A stretch of DNA of 64,000 nucleotides from Pseudomonas sp. StFLB209 (GCF_000829415.1 NZ_AP014637.1:2058001-2122000), one strand, 5' to 3'. Shown: positions 45,710-55,435, counted from the stretch's first letter. Notes: generated by a model from the sequence alone, not told the origin. A program made the numbers and translations.

Positions 45710-48700
45710 ATGGACATGCAAATTCCTGGATTCGACATTGAAGGCGAAATTGGCGAAGGCGCGATGGCTACGGTGTATCTGGCCATCCAGCGTTCGCTGG
45801 AGCGCAAGGTAGCGCTCAAGGTCATGGCCGCCAGCCTGGCTGCCGACCCGAGCTTCTGCGAGCGCTTCCTGCGCGAAGGCCGCACCCTGGCGCGGCTGGC
45901 GCATCCGCACATTGCGACCATTCACGACATTGGCAACGTCGGCCCGCTGTACTACATGGCCATGGAGTATCTGCCCGCCGGCACGCTTAAAGAACGGATC
46001 GCGGCCGGGCTTTCAGATGAGCAGGGGCTGCTGTACATCCGCCAGATCGCCGCCGCGTTGGGCTACGCCCATGCCCAGGGTCTGGTCCACCGCGACGTAA
46101 AACCGGCCAACATCCTGTTCCGCGCCGATGGCACCGCGGTATTGTCGGACTTCGGCATCGCTAAATCACTGGACGACCGCACCCAGTTCACCCAGGCCGG
46201 ATTTGCCGTGGGCACGCCGAGTTACATGAGCCCGGAACAGGCTCGCGGCCAAGAAATCGACGGCCGCGCCGACCTTTATGCGCTGGGCGTAGTGTTCTAC
46301 GAGATTCTGGCCGGGCGCCTGCCGTATAGCGGCCCGGATGCGTTATCCACAGCACTGGCGCACCTGACCGAACCGCTGCCGGAACTGCCGGTGCAGCATG
46401 GCCGCTACCAGCACGTACTGACCCGCCTGCTGGCCAAAGACCCGGCCGAGCGGTTTGCCAATGCCCAGGTGCTGGTCGCGGCGCTGGACGAACTGATTCA
46501 GAGCGACAGTGAACGCACCCTGCTGCGTCCTTTACCAGTGGTCGATACCCTGCCGGGTAATGAGCCGGTCAGCGAAGCCGCGACCGATGAGCTGGCCGGG
46601 CTGACGCCAGTGTCCATCGTGATTCCTGACAGCCCGCCACCGGCAGCGGCAGAGCCGGTCAACCGCCCCGCGCCGAATCTGAGCAAATCCCGGGCGCGCC
46701 CGGCGTTGCAGGATCAACCGCCCCGTCGCGGCCCCGCCATGGCCTTGCTGGCGGTGGCGATTGCCGCCGCACTGGGTATCGGTGCTGGTGGTTATCTCTG
46801 GCTGAGCGCTGACAAGCCCGCCGCTGCCCAAGGCGGCGCCGCGTCGGCCACGCCCCAGGCTGCAGCCACCGCAGCGCCGACGCCTGCAAGCACGCCAGCC
46901 ACCGCAACGCCGGCCCTCAATGCCGCGCAACAACCGGCAACCGATACCGGCAAGCCGTTGCTGATGGCAGGCAAGCAGACCCTCTATCAACGGGTGCTGA
47001 GCAAGCCCGGTGCGCGGTTTGCCAGTGAGCCTGGTGGCAATGTCGATAAACCGCTGCCGGCCTTCTCGGTGCTGTATGTCTACGAGCGCCGCCAGGCAAA
47101 CGGTGAGCCGTGGCTGCGGGTCGGTGCGGGCAGTGACGGGCGCAGTGAAGGCTGGCTGCCGGCCAGCCAGGTCAGCGACTGGAAGCAGAGTCTGGTGCTC
47201 AAGTTCACTGAACGCTCCGGGCGCTCGCCGGTGATGTTCCTGCGTGATCCCGGCAAACTGGAAAGCCTGATTGCCGATCCGGTAGCGGCGCGCAAGCTGT
47301 TGATGCAGGCGCAGAACGACACTCAGGACAACAGCCAGGTACTGGCCCTGGAACCGGCTGCCAGCGCTGTGCCGCAGGACCAGTTCTACCTGCTGCCGAT
47401 TTTTGATTCGCGGGAAAGCTTCGACGAAGACGGTCAGCCGGTACAGATGCTCAACATTGCCTCGATCGACCCCGGCAACCTGCCGCAAAAGACCGCTGGC
47501 GATCAGCCCAGATCCGCAGGGGCCAGCAATGCATTTCGTACGGCGGTGGTACTGGTAGTCGATACCTCGGTGTCGATGCAGCCGTACATCGATCAGGTCC
47601 GTGAAGTCGTCCATCAATTGCAGGACAAGATCGCCCAGCGCGGTGAGCTGGACAGCGTCAGCTTTGGCCTGGTGGGCTTTCGCAACAACACCAGTAAGAC
47701 TCCCGGCTTGCAATACCTGAGCAAGACCCTGATCACCCTGGAGCAGGGCCGCGACCCGCAGCGCTTCCTGGAACTGGCCCGGCAGGTCAAGGCCACGCCA
47801 GTGTCCAGCCATTCATTCAATGAAGACGCCTTCGCCGGGATCATGCAGGCGGTCGATGGCATGGACTGGTCCGGCTACGGCGGGCGGCTGATCCTGCTGG
47901 TCAGCGATGCCGGTGCGTTGCGCAAGAGCGACCCGCTCAGCAGCACCCGGATGAACGAAGCCGAAGTGCGTCAGGCCGCACTGGGCAAGCAGATCAAAAT
48001 CTACGCGCTGCATCTGCGCACCGAGGCTGGCAAGAAAAATCACGATTCGGCCGAACAGCAGTATCGGGTCCTGACCGCCGACCCGAACCCGCGCATTGGC
48101 GACCTCTATGTGCCGGTGGCCGGTGGTGATGTGCAGCAGTTCGGCGAGCGGGTTGGCGAGATCGGCTCGGTGTTCGCCGATTTGGTGCACCAGGTGCGCA
48201 GCAACCAGCCGCAAGCGGTACCGCTGCTGGCCAAGGCGCCCAGCCTGAGTGAGAAATCCGCCGCCGTCGGTTACGCCATGCACATGGATTTTCTCGGTCG
48301 CAAAGCGGCGATCCAGGCGCCGCAGTTGGTCAGTGCCTGGGCCGCTGACCGAGACCTGACCAACCCGGCGCTGCCGGCCTTTCAGGTCTGCGTGATGCTC
48401 ACCAAACTGCAACTCAACGACCTGCAGCAATCGCTGAAGCTGATCGTCGATGCGGCGCGCAAGACCCAGACTTCACCCAAGGATTTCTTCCAGGAAATCG
48501 CCAGTGCCAGCGCTTACATGAGCCGCGACCCGCAAGCCTTGCGCAACGGCGCCAACCTGGCCGCTGGCGGGGTGTTGGGCGAATACCTTGAAGGGCTGCC
48601 GTACCGCAGCAAGTCGCTGAACATGACCCAGGATTTGTGGTTGTCGTTGAGCGTGGCCGAGCAGGAGGACTTTATCGACGAGCTGGAATCGAAGATCCGC

Positions 48701-48802
48701 CTCTACGAGACCTTCCACAACGATCTGGCCAACTGGGTCCGCTTCGGCGATGCCGAGCCGGGTGATGCGCTGTACCGCGTACCGTTGTCGACGCTGCCGT
48801 GA
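45710..48802 (+). CDS. ppkA: PpkA, T6SS Ser/Thr protein kinase
   Basis: Transmembrane kinase of 1030 residues. The cytoplasmic kinase domain has the Gly-rich loop GEIGEGAMATVY, lysine in VALKVM, catalytic HRDVKPANILF and SDFGIAKS. A membrane helix lies at about 345-368. The periplasmic part contains a von Willebrand A domain with a MIDAS-like DTSVSM at about 625. In P. aeruginosa it is activated through TagQRST and phosphorylates Fha. ATG at 45710 follows GAGAG; a TTG at 45698 is less likely. Confidence 0.95.
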   Translation: MDMQIPGFDIEGEIGEGAMATVYLAIQRSLERKVALKVMAASLAADPSFCERFLREGRTLARLAHPHIATIHDIGNVGPLYYMAMEYLPAGTLKERIAAGLSDEQGLLYIRQIAAALGYAHAQGLVHRDVKPANILFRADGTAVLSDFGIAKSLDDRTQFTQAGFAVGTPSYMSPEQARGQEIDGRADLYALGVVFYEILAGRLPYSGPDALSTALAHLTEPLPELPVQHGRYQHVLTRLLAKDPAERFANAQVLVAALDELIQSDSERTLLRPLPVVDTLPGNEPVSEAATDELAGLTPVSIVIPDSPPPAAAEPVNRPAPNLSKSRARPALQDQPPRRGPAMALLAVAIAAALGIGAGGYLWLSADKPAAAQGGAASATPQAAATAAPTPASTPATATPALNAAQQPATDTGKPLLMAGKQTLYQRVLSKPGARFASEPGGNVDKPLPAFSVLYVYERRQANGEPWLRVGAGSDGRSEGWLPASQVSDWKQSLVLKFTERSGRSPVMFLRDPGKLESLIADPVAARKLLMQAQNDTQDNSQVLALEPAASAVPQDQFYLLPIFDSRESFDEDGQPVQMLNIASIDPGNLPQKTAGDQPRSAGASNAFRTAVVLVVDTSVSMQPYIDQVREVVHQLQDKIAQRGELDSVSFGLVGFRNNTSKTPGLQYLSKTLITLEQGRDPQRFLELARQVKATPVSSHSFNEDAFAGIMQAVDGMDWSGYGGRLILLVSDAGALRKSDPLSSTRMNEAEVRQAALGKQIKIYALHLRTEAGKKNHDSAEQQYRVLTADPNPRIGDLYVPVAGGDVQQFGERVGEIGSVFADLVHQVRSNQPQAVPLLAKAPSLSEKSAAVGYAMHMDFLGRKAAIQAPQLVSAWAADRDLTNPALPAFQVCVMLTKLQLNDLQQSLKLIVDAARKTQTSPKDFFQEIASASAYMSRDPQALRNGANLAAGGVLGEYLEGLPYRSKSLNMTQDLWLSLSVAEQEDFIDELESKIRLYETFHNDLANWVRFGDAEPGDALYRVPLSTLP

Positions 48803-49521
48803 TGCTCAGTTTGCGAGAGGTGCGCAAAACGCGCGGCAGCGCCAGCCAGCGTTACAGCCTGGTGATTCCGCGTCTGGAACTCGAGCGTGGCCAGTGTTGC
48901 GCGCTGGTCGGGCCGAGCGGTTGTGGCAAGAGCACCCTGCTTGATCTGTTGGCGCTGGTGCTGGCCCCGGATCATGCCCAGCGCTTTGACTTTTCCACCG
49001 CCCAGGGCGAGTTCGATATCGGCGGTCTGTGGCGTGAAGCACGTCAGGAACAACTGGCGGCGCTGCGCAGCCGGCATCTGGGTTATGTGCTGCAAACCGG
49101 CGGGCTGCTGGGGTTTCTGGACGTACGCAGCAATATCGAGCTGTCGCGGCGCCTGCTGGGCATGAACAACGACGGTACGGTCGAGCACCTGGCCGAGCAA
49201 CTGGAAATCAGCGACCAATTGCGCAAGAAGCCTGCCGCGCTGTCGGTGGGCCAACGCCAGCGGGTCAGTTGTGCCCGCGCCCTGGCGCATTCCCCGCAAC
49301 TGTTGCTGGCCGATGAACCTACCGCCGCGCTGGACCCGCTCAATGCCGGGCGAGTCATGCAGTTGCTGCTCAAGCAGGCCCGCAAACAGCAAGCCTGTTG
49401 CGTGATCGCCACCCACGACGAAGGGCTGGCCCGGCAATCGGGGTTGAGCCTGCTGCGCATCGACTGCCAGCGCGATGCCGATGGCGGCGTGACGGCCACG
49501 CTGGGGCAGGCCAGCTTATGA
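48802..49521 (+). CDS. tagT: TagT, ABC-transporter ATPase of the T6SS signalling pathway
   Basis: ATPase of 239 residues with Walker A GPSGCGKST, signature LSVGQRQR, Walker B LLLADEPTAALD and switch THDE. It resembles LolD-type ATPases. With TagS it forms an inner-membrane complex acting upstream of PpkA. ATG at 48802 overlaps the ppkA stop; GTG at 48799 is an alternative. Confidence 0.94.
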   Translation: MLSLREVRKTRGSASQRYSLVIPRLELERGQCCALVGPSGCGKSTLLDLLALVLAPDHAQRFDFSTAQGEFDIGGLWREARQEQLAALRSRHLGYVLQTGGLLGFLDVRSNIELSRRLLGMNNDGTVEHLAEQLEISDQLRKKPAALSVGQRQRVSCARALAHSPQLLLADEPTAALDPLNAGRVMQLLLKQARKQQACCVIATHDEGLARQSGLSLLRIDCQRDADGGVTATLGQASL

Positions 49522-50720
49522 ACCTGACCCTGATCGCCAGCATGGCCTGGCAGGACTACCGTGCCGACAGCCGTCTGTCGGCCTGCAGTGTGCTGGCGCT
49601 GGTGGCGGTGATCGCGCCGCTGCTGGTGCTGTTCGGCCTCAAGTTCGGCCTGATCGGCAGCCTCACCGAGCGCCTGGAACAGGACCCGGCGGTGCGCGAG
49701 ATCATCCCGTTAGGCGGTGCACGCTTCAGCGCCAGCCAGATCGCTGACCTGAGCAAGCGCCCGGAGGTCCTGTTCGCCCTGCCGCGGACCCGGCAGATCT
49801 CCGCCGCCGCCGACCTGAGCCTGCCAGGCCAGTTGCAGGCCGTGAACGTCGAGATGATTCCCACCGCGCACGGCGACCCGCTGCTGGGTTCGCTACCGGT
49901 GCCGGTCGGCCTGGACAGCATGCTGCTGAGCAAGACCGCCGCCGAGAAGTTGCAGGTCAAGATGGGCGACTGGCTGGACGCGGCAATCACCCGGCAGGTC
50001 GCCGGTCGTGTTGAAGTGCGGCGGGTGCGCCTGAAGGTCGAGGCGGTATTGCCGCTTGAGGCGTTCCAGCGCGATGGCTTGTTTGCCAGCCTGGAACTGT
50101 TGCAGGCCGCAGAAGATTATCGCGACGGTCGTGCGGTGCCGGCACTGGACTGGCCGGGCGAAGCCAGACCGGCTGATGCACCGCGTATCTATCCGGCGTT
50201 TCGCTTGTATGCGCGGCATCTGGACGATGTCGAGCCGCTGCGTCGGCACTTTGCCGACAGCGGCATTCTGGTCGCCACCCAGGCCCAGGCCATCGCCCAG
50301 GTGCAGTCGTTGAGCCGCAACCTGACCATCGTGTTCTGGGTGATCGCCGCTCTGGCAATGGCCGGTGCCTGTGCGGCGATTTTCGCCGGCACCCTGGCGG
50401 CCATCGCACGCAAGCGCCGTGAACTGTCGGTGTTGCGCCTGCTGGGGTTCGGCAGCGGCGCGCTGCTGGGGTTCGTCATGCTGCAGGCGCTGTACAGCGG
50501 GGTACTGGCCGCCGCCCTCGCCGCGTTGCTCTACGGCCTGGCCGAGTGGGGCCTGAATCGGCTGTTCGTGCAGGTGGCCGGTGAATACGCCAGCCACCTG
50601 CTGGCGCGTCATTACCTCGTGGCCCTGTTGGCCGTGCTGGGGGCCAGCGCCGTCGCCGCCGCCCTGGGCGGCTTGCGGGTGTCACGTATCCAGGCTTCGG
50701 AAGGAATCAGAGATGTTTGA
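49518..50720 (+). CDS. tagS: TagS, ABC-transporter permease of the T6SS signalling pathway
   Basis: FtsX/LolC-type permease of 400 residues. It has one N-terminal membrane helix (about 24-44), a large periplasmic domain (about 45-270) and three C-terminal helices (about 280-305, 325-355, 370-390). ATG overlaps the tagT stop (ATGA). Works with TagT, TagR and TagQ in threonine-phosphorylation signalling. Confidence 0.94.
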   Translation: MNLTLIASMAWQDYRADSRLSACSVLALVAVIAPLLVLFGLKFGLIGSLTERLEQDPAVREIIPLGGARFSASQIADLSKRPEVLFALPRTRQISAAADLSLPGQLQAVNVEMIPTAHGDPLLGSLPVPVGLDSMLLSKTAAEKLQVKMGDWLDAAITRQVAGRVEVRRVRLKVEAVLPLEAFQRDGLFASLELLQAAEDYRDGRAVPALDWPGEARPADAPRIYPAFRLYARHLDDVEPLRRHFADSGILVATQAQAIAQVQSLSRNLTIVFWVIAALAMAGACAAIFAGTLAAIARKRRELSVLRLLGFGSGALLGFVMLQALYSGVLAAALAALLYGLAEWGLNRLFVQVAGEYASHLLARHYLVALLAVLGASAVAAALGGLRVSRIQASEGIRDV

Positions 50721-52470
50721 GTTGCGCAGGGCTTGTCTGGCGCGAGCAATGGCCGCGCTGTGTCTGACCACACTGGGCCTGACCTCGCTGGTCGCGTGTG
50801 CCGAGAGCGACAGCGAGGCACCGGCCAGCAACAAGCTGGATAACCCCAAACCGTTGCCCGATGACGTCAGCCTGCCATTGCCGTGTGGCGGCGAAATGGT
50901 CATGCGCTACGTATACATCCTCGCTGAAGGCGCGCTGGATGACCGTGAAATCAGCCTGGGTTATCCGTTCAGTGAAGGTGAGGCGGGCTACAAGCAGTCG
51001 TTCATTTCCGGCTACCGACGCGACTTCATCAATGGCCAGTTCACCGCTGAAGACCTGGCGCCGGCCTGGCGCAAGACCATCGCGCCACTGTTGCCCAAGG
51101 CTGAAAAAGGCACGCCGCTCAAGCCGATGATGTACTTCATCGGCAAGTACGAAGTCACCCAGCGCCAGTACGCCCAAGTCATGGCCCAGGCGCAATCGCT
51201 GGCCAGTGGCGAACCCGCCCCGGCTTGCGAGGCCCAGGACGGTATGGCCGGGCGCTTGCCCAAGGTCAAGCTGTCGCGCTTCGAAGCCGAGCGTTTCGCT
51301 GCGGTGTACAGCGCTTGGCTGATGAAAAACCACCGCGACCTGTTGCCGGTCAGCGGTCGTGGCAAGGACGCCGAAGACGGCGGGATCGGCTTCGTGCGCC
51401 TGCCCACGGAAGTGGAATGGGAATTCGCCGCCCGTGGCGGCCAGGCGGTCAGCCGTCAGGATCTGGAAGGCCGGCTGTTCCCGCGCCGTCAGGACGGCCA
51501 GGAAGGCGACGGCCCGTTGGCTGACTGGGCGGTGTACAGCCAGGTGGCTGGCGGTACGGGGCAGGGCGCGCGGCTGATGCCGATTGGCACCAAGCTGCCC
51601 AACCCGATCGGTATGTTCGATGTGATCGGCAACGCCGCCGAGATGGTGCAGGAATCCTTCCAGTTGGTGCATGCCGGGCGCCGCCAAGGCACCTATGGCG
51701 GCTTTGTGGCCAAGGGCGGCAATTACCTCGAAGGCGAAGGCACGCTGTTCACCGGCATGCGTCGCGAGTATCCGTTGTTCGCCGCCGACGGCACCGAGCA
51801 GCGCAACGAAACCACAGGGTTTCGGGTCGCGCTCGGCGCGCTGTCGGCGCCGCGCTCACGTTACAAGGAGCTGTTCGAGCAATGGCAGAAGGACGGCCGG
51901 CTGGCGTCGCTGACCGATGACATCGATGCGGTCAATGACCCGACCAAGCGCCTGGACAGCATCATTGGCACCACTGCCGACCCGCGTCTACAAGCCGAGT
52001 TGGGTCTGGTCAACGAAGAGCTCAAGCGCAACGTGGCGCTGATTGCCCTGCAACGTGAAGAGGCTGCCGGCAACCTGATCCAGTCCGCTGCCCTGGTGGC
52101 CGAGACCATCAATAACTACAACATCCGCCTGACCAACCTGCAAAAAACCCAGAAGCAGGCCGCCGATGCCGGTGACCAGGCCAGCGCCGCGATGTTCGCC
52201 TCGGCGATGGCCAACGGGCGCAGCGCGCTGGAGGGTGCCGTGGCGATCTACATCGACAACCTGGCCACCGGCACGCGCTACACCGACGCGGTGATTCAGG
52301 CGCAGTTCCAGCGGGTCAAGGAAGAGCTGGCGCGCAAGCCGGTCATCGGCAAAAGCCTGATGAACCGCGCCACGCTGTTCGTGCGTCACGTCGGTGAGTA
52401 CCGCAAGAACAAGCGCGCCGACCCGGCCGACATCCTCAAACAGTTACTCGTATCGGCCAGCACGCAATGA
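50713..52470 (+). CDS. tagR: TagR, formylglycine-generating-enzyme-like T6SS regulator
   Basis: Exported 585-residue protein with an FGE-sulfatase-like domain at about 90-400 (YFIGKYEVTQRQYAQVM, LPTEVEWEFAARGG, MFDVIGNAAEMVQE, ETTGFRVALGA) and a helical C-terminal part. The N-terminal signal ends in a possible lipobox LVAC. In P. aeruginosa TagR promotes PpkA activation in the periplasm. It overlaps tagS by eight bases, with GGAAGGA upstream. Confidence 0.93.
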   Translation: MFELRRACLARAMAALCLTTLGLTSLVACAESDSEAPASNKLDNPKPLPDDVSLPLPCGGEMVMRYVYILAEGALDDREISLGYPFSEGEAGYKQSFISGYRRDFINGQFTAEDLAPAWRKTIAPLLPKAEKGTPLKPMMYFIGKYEVTQRQYAQVMAQAQSLASGEPAPACEAQDGMAGRLPKVKLSRFEAERFAAVYSAWLMKNHRDLLPVSGRGKDAEDGGIGFVRLPTEVEWEFAARGGQAVSRQDLEGRLFPRRQDGQEGDGPLADWAVYSQVAGGTGQGARLMPIGTKLPNPIGMFDVIGNAAEMVQESFQLVHAGRRQGTYGGFVAKGGNYLEGEGTLFTGMRREYPLFAADGTEQRNETTGFRVALGALSAPRSRYKELFEQWQKDGRLASLTDDIDAVNDPTKRLDSIIGTTADPRLQAELGLVNEELKRNVALIALQREEAAGNLIQSAALVAETINNYNIRLTNLQKTQKQAADAGDQASAAMFASAMANGRSALEGAVAIYIDNLATGTRYTDAVIQAQFQRVKEELARKPVIGKSLMNRATLFVRHVGEYRKNKRADPADILKQLLVSASTQ

Positions 52471-52550
52471 GTGTGCCGGCCAACACCGCAAGACCCCGCA
52501 CTGCATTGGGCCGTGCGGGCCTGTCCAAACCTGAAGAAGAGAACGCAGCC

Positions 52551-53561
52551 ATGTTTTTGTCTCGCAAACCATTCGAAGCTCTCGCCAAAAGCCGCAGCCT
52601 GTTGCTGGCTACCGCCGGGTTCGGCGCTGTCCTGCTGACCGGTTGCGCCAGCTCACCGGTGTCCAGGGTCGGTGCGACCACCAAGGTCGAGTTCTACCCG
52701 ACCTGCTACCAGCCTGTGCAGCACTTGCGCCAGACCGACTCAGACATGACCAAGTCAGTTGTCACCGGTGCCGCCATCGGCGCAGTGGGTGGGGCACTGG
52801 CCGGCGCGCTGACCGGCAACTCGGAAAAACGCGGCCGTAATGCCGCCATCGGCGCCGCCGGTGGTGCCTTGGTCGGTGGTGCGGCCGGTTACTACACCGA
52901 GCGTCAGAAGCAGATCGCCGACGACAACCAGCGTATTGCGTCGTACGCCGCCGACTTCAACAAGAGCTCGGCCGATATCGACCGCAGCACCGCTTACGCC
53001 AAGGCTTCACAGTCGTGCTACCAGCGCGAGTTCGCCAGCCTGGTTACTGCCCGCAAGGCCGGCAGTATCAACGACACCGAAGGTCGCAAGCGCCTGGCAG
53101 AAATCGTCGCCGGCCTGAAAGAATCCAACGACCTGATCGTGGCCGTGAACGGCCGTGCCAGCGAAGACCTGAACAACTACACCCAGGCTTACGAGAAAGA
53201 CCTGCAGCAGGTCGGCGTGAAGCGTAACGACGTGGTGGTTGTCGCCCAGGCTGAGAACCCGCAACTGGTCACCACCAGCAGCAACAAGCAGGGTGCCAAG
53301 GCCGCGGACAAGAACACCGGCAAGGCTACTGGCAATAAGACCGGTAACACCGCCAAAGCTGGCAACAGCGGCAAGGCCAACCGAGACAAGCTGCCGGACG
53401 TGCCGCGTGAAGCAGTAGGCACCGAGAAGTCTCTGCAGGACGCCAAGAACAAACAGGCAGAGAGCCAACAAGTGGCTGCTGCCGGTCAGAGCGAAGTCGG
53501 CCGTATGTGCAAGAACCCTGACGTCGGCGATTGGGCTCCGGTGCCTTGCCCGAATGTGTAA
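52551..53561 (+). CDS. tagQ: TagQ, outer-membrane lipoprotein of T6SS signalling
   Basis: Lipoprotein of 336 residues with lipobox LLTGC (Cys at about 31), a glycine-zipper hydrophobic segment (about 70-115, GAAIGAVGGALAGALTG and GAAGGALVGGAAG), a helical middle and an Asn/Lys/Gly-rich tail. In P. aeruginosa it retains TagR at the outer membrane. The start is ATG at 52551 with AGAAGAG upstream. It is the last gene of the right arm. Confidence 0.92.
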   Translation: MFLSRKPFEALAKSRSLLLATAGFGAVLLTGCASSPVSRVGATTKVEFYPTCYQPVQHLRQTDSDMTKSVVTGAAIGAVGGALAGALTGNSEKRGRNAAIGAAGGALVGGAAGYYTERQKQIADDNQRIASYAADFNKSSADIDRSTAYAKASQSCYQREFASLVTARKAGSINDTEGRKRLAEIVAGLKESNDLIVAVNGRASEDLNNYTQAYEKDLQQVGVKRNDVVVVAQAENPQLVTTSSNKQGAKAADKNTGKATGNKTGNTAKAGNSGKANRDKLPDVPREAVGTEKSLQDAKNKQAESQQVAAAGQSEVGRMCKNPDVGDWAPVPCPNV

Positions 53562-53588
53562 CCCGCTGTCTTGAGCGGCCTACCGGTC

Positions 53589-53614
53589 GCACTTCTGCCT
53601 GAGGGCAGAAGTGC
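53589..53614 (+). terminator. Hairpin after tagQ
   Basis: GCACTTCTGCC / GGCAGAAGTGC, a perfect 11-pair stem with a TGAG loop, 28 bases after the tagQ stop. No strong T-run follows, so it may terminate weakly or protect the tagQ 3' end. Confidence 0.65.
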
Positions 53615-53647
53615 CCGGCAGTCGTTCATTGTTTCAAGGAAGAGTCC

Positions 53648-54556
53648 ATGTCCCAGGTTTTAATCGGGTTGAACAATACCCACTCACAAATGATGGCCCG
53701 GCAGCGTATCGAGGCCTCCATCAATCTCAAGAAACTCTATGCCGATATTGATGCCGACCCTGCTATCGTCGGTGCGGGTGTGGTCTACATCGATGCCGAT
53801 TTCAATGTTGTCACCCTGCGCGAGTTCACCCCTCTGTGCAGTCTCAGACCCAAGCGAATCATCCTGCGTGAGGCCAAGCCCTATATTGCGCCAGCGCAGT
53901 TCGTCCAGCAGGTGCAGAACAACCCTCGCGAGTCCCGACTGCTGTATGAAGCGGTCAGTACCACCCTGGCGTGCAGCGGAGCGGTGCTGGGGTGGATTGC
54001 GGTAATTGGCGGTAGTGTGACAGTGCCGTTTACCGGTGGTGCGAGTCTGGCCATTACTGCCATCGGGGCCGCCTCGCTCGGCGCCGGCACCCTGCAATGC
54101 GCGAACGGTCTGTACCGGGTGAAGAACGAACTGCTCAGCCCCGAAATTAACGATCAACTGGACAGCAAAGAGTGGTACACCACCACGTTGGACGTCCTGG
54201 ATGTGGCTGCATTACTGGGTGTTGCGGCCACGGGGGCAACGGCGGCTCGGTTGCTGCATATGCGCAAAACCATGACCGGTCGCAGCTTTAATCAGTCCCT
54301 GCAGAATCTGAACAGACAGGAGCGCAAGCGTCTGACTGAAGAACTGCTGGCTTTACGTCACCCTGACCTGACGCCCAGGCTGATCAAGTTGCAACAACGC
54401 AGCGGTGTACTGCCCAAGCGTTACCCAGCGACGGAAATTTCAGCAGCATTCAGAATTAAACTGTCTGAAACCCTCGGTATGGGCGTGGGGCTTGCTGGCA
54501 GTTCCCGAGTGCAAAAGAGCATCGCAGTCGGCTTGTACGAGGAACTACCGGAATGA
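53648..54556 (+). CDS. Unrecognised protein, candidate pore-forming T6SS effector
   Basis: A 302-residue protein I cannot place in a named family. It has a soluble N-terminal region (about 1-100), a Gly/Ala-rich hydrophobic stretch (about 103-150, able to form two helices), a second one at about 181-203, and a basic C-terminal region (about 205-302) rich in Arg/Lys and Leu. No signal peptide or catalytic motif is evident. ATG at 53648 has AAGGAAGAG upstream. It follows tagQ and is translationally coupled (ATGA) to a four-helix membrane protein, then a second related membrane protein. That layout resembles colicin-like pore formers with membrane immunity proteins. The effector role is inferred. 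Confidence 0.55.
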   Translation: MSQVLIGLNNTHSQMMARQRIEASINLKKLYADIDADPAIVGAGVVYIDADFNVVTLREFTPLCSLRPKRIILREAKPYIAPAQFVQQVQNNPRESRLLYEAVSTTLACSGAVLGWIAVIGGSVTVPFTGGASLAITAIGAASLGAGTLQCANGLYRVKNELLSPEINDQLDSKEWYTTTLDVLDVAALLGVAATGATAARLLHMRKTMTGRSFNQSLQNLNRQERKRLTEELLALRHPDLTPRLIKLQQRSGVLPKRYPATEISAAFRIKLSETLGMGVGLAGSSRVQKSIAVGLYEELPE

Positions 54557-54996
54557 ATCATGAAACGGGGTTCTTCACCATTTTGCGGGTGCATCTGCCT
54601 ATTTTTGCCGCTGCGTTTTTCATGGCGCTGTTTGCCATGTCACTGGCGACCATGATTGTGCTGCAACAGCATGTCTCGGACCCCGAGCAAAATATTCAGT
54701 ATTACTTTCAGGCCATCGTCGTTCTGTCTGTCTATCTCTGTTCGGCCAACCTTCTGGTGGTTCGCGGACGGCCATGGGGCGTCTGGCTCGTCGTTGCGCT
54801 GATGCTGGCCTGCATCCTGACGGTCGTGCTGGGTAGCGGTTATCGCGTCCCTCGCATCATGTATTTTCTCGGGCTGTTCTTTCCTCTGGTTGCACTCTTG
54901 CTGCTCAATACCCGGCGTCACCGGGCCATGCGCGAGATCATGGTCAAGGTGCGGGCGGAGCGGGCTGCCATACGCAACAAACGGAAGAAAAGATGA
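54553..54996 (+). CDS. Four-helix membrane protein, candidate immunity protein
   Basis: A 147-residue inner-membrane protein with helices at about 12-38, 49-70, 76-96 and 100-118 and a strongly basic C-terminal tail ending NKRKKR. Its ATG overlaps the stop of the preceding candidate effector, so the two are made together. Its first helix and last helix plus tail resemble the next gene's product (LPIFAAAFFMALFA versus FPVFIVTFFLALFA; LALLLLNTRRHR-type versus LALLMLNSKRHR). Immunity function is inferred. Confidence 0.55.
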   Translation: MNHETGFFTILRVHLPIFAAAFFMALFAMSLATMIVLQQHVSDPEQNIQYYFQAIVVLSVYLCSANLLVVRGRPWGVWLVVALMLACILTVVLGSGYRVPRIMYFLGLFFPLVALLLLNTRRHRAMREIMVKVRAERAAIRNKRKKR

Positions 54997-55035
54997 TTGT
55001 TTGCTCCACTGAGCCAGCATCTACAAGGCGTTGTA

Positions 55036-55305
55036 GTGAGAGCAGACCTCGATTTCCTATCGATCATGCGTTGGCATTTCCCTGTTTTCATCGTCACGTT
55101 TTTTCTGGCGCTGTTTGCCTGCATCCTGATGGTGTTGTTGCACTGGGGAGAGCGACGTGTACCGGGCTCGTGGTCTGTTATCGGCCTGTTGCTGCCGTTA
55201 TTGGCCCTGTTGATGCTCAACAGCAAGCGCCATCGAGAGTTTCGCACGGTGATGGTTGAGGTTCGCTGGCAGCGTGCTGCGTGGCGCAAGAAGCACAAAC
55301 AATGA
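55036..55305 (+). CDS. Two-helix membrane protein, shortened paralogue of the preceding gene
   Basis: An 89-residue membrane protein with two helices (about 14-36 and 43-61) and a basic tail (RWQRAAWRKKHKQ). It aligns with the start and end of the 54553-54996 product but lacks its two middle helices, so it looks like a tandem duplicate with an internal deletion. GTG at 55036 has AAGG eight bases upstream; ATG at 55066 is a shorter alternative. Probably a second or decayed immunity gene. Confidence 0.5.
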   Translation: MRADLDFLSIMRWHFPVFIVTFFLALFACILMVLLHWGERRVPGSWSVIGLLLPLLALLMLNSKRHREFRTVMVEVRWQRAAWRKKHKQ

Positions 55306-55435
55306 TTTCTGTGCAGACGATGGCTGTGGTGCGAGGCTCATTCACCTGATCCGCAAGATCGGTGCGGTCTATCAACCCGGCCTGGTATCTGTTCAAGGCC
55401 TAGCAGGTTTGTTTACAGCCTTTTTCGCAGGCAAT

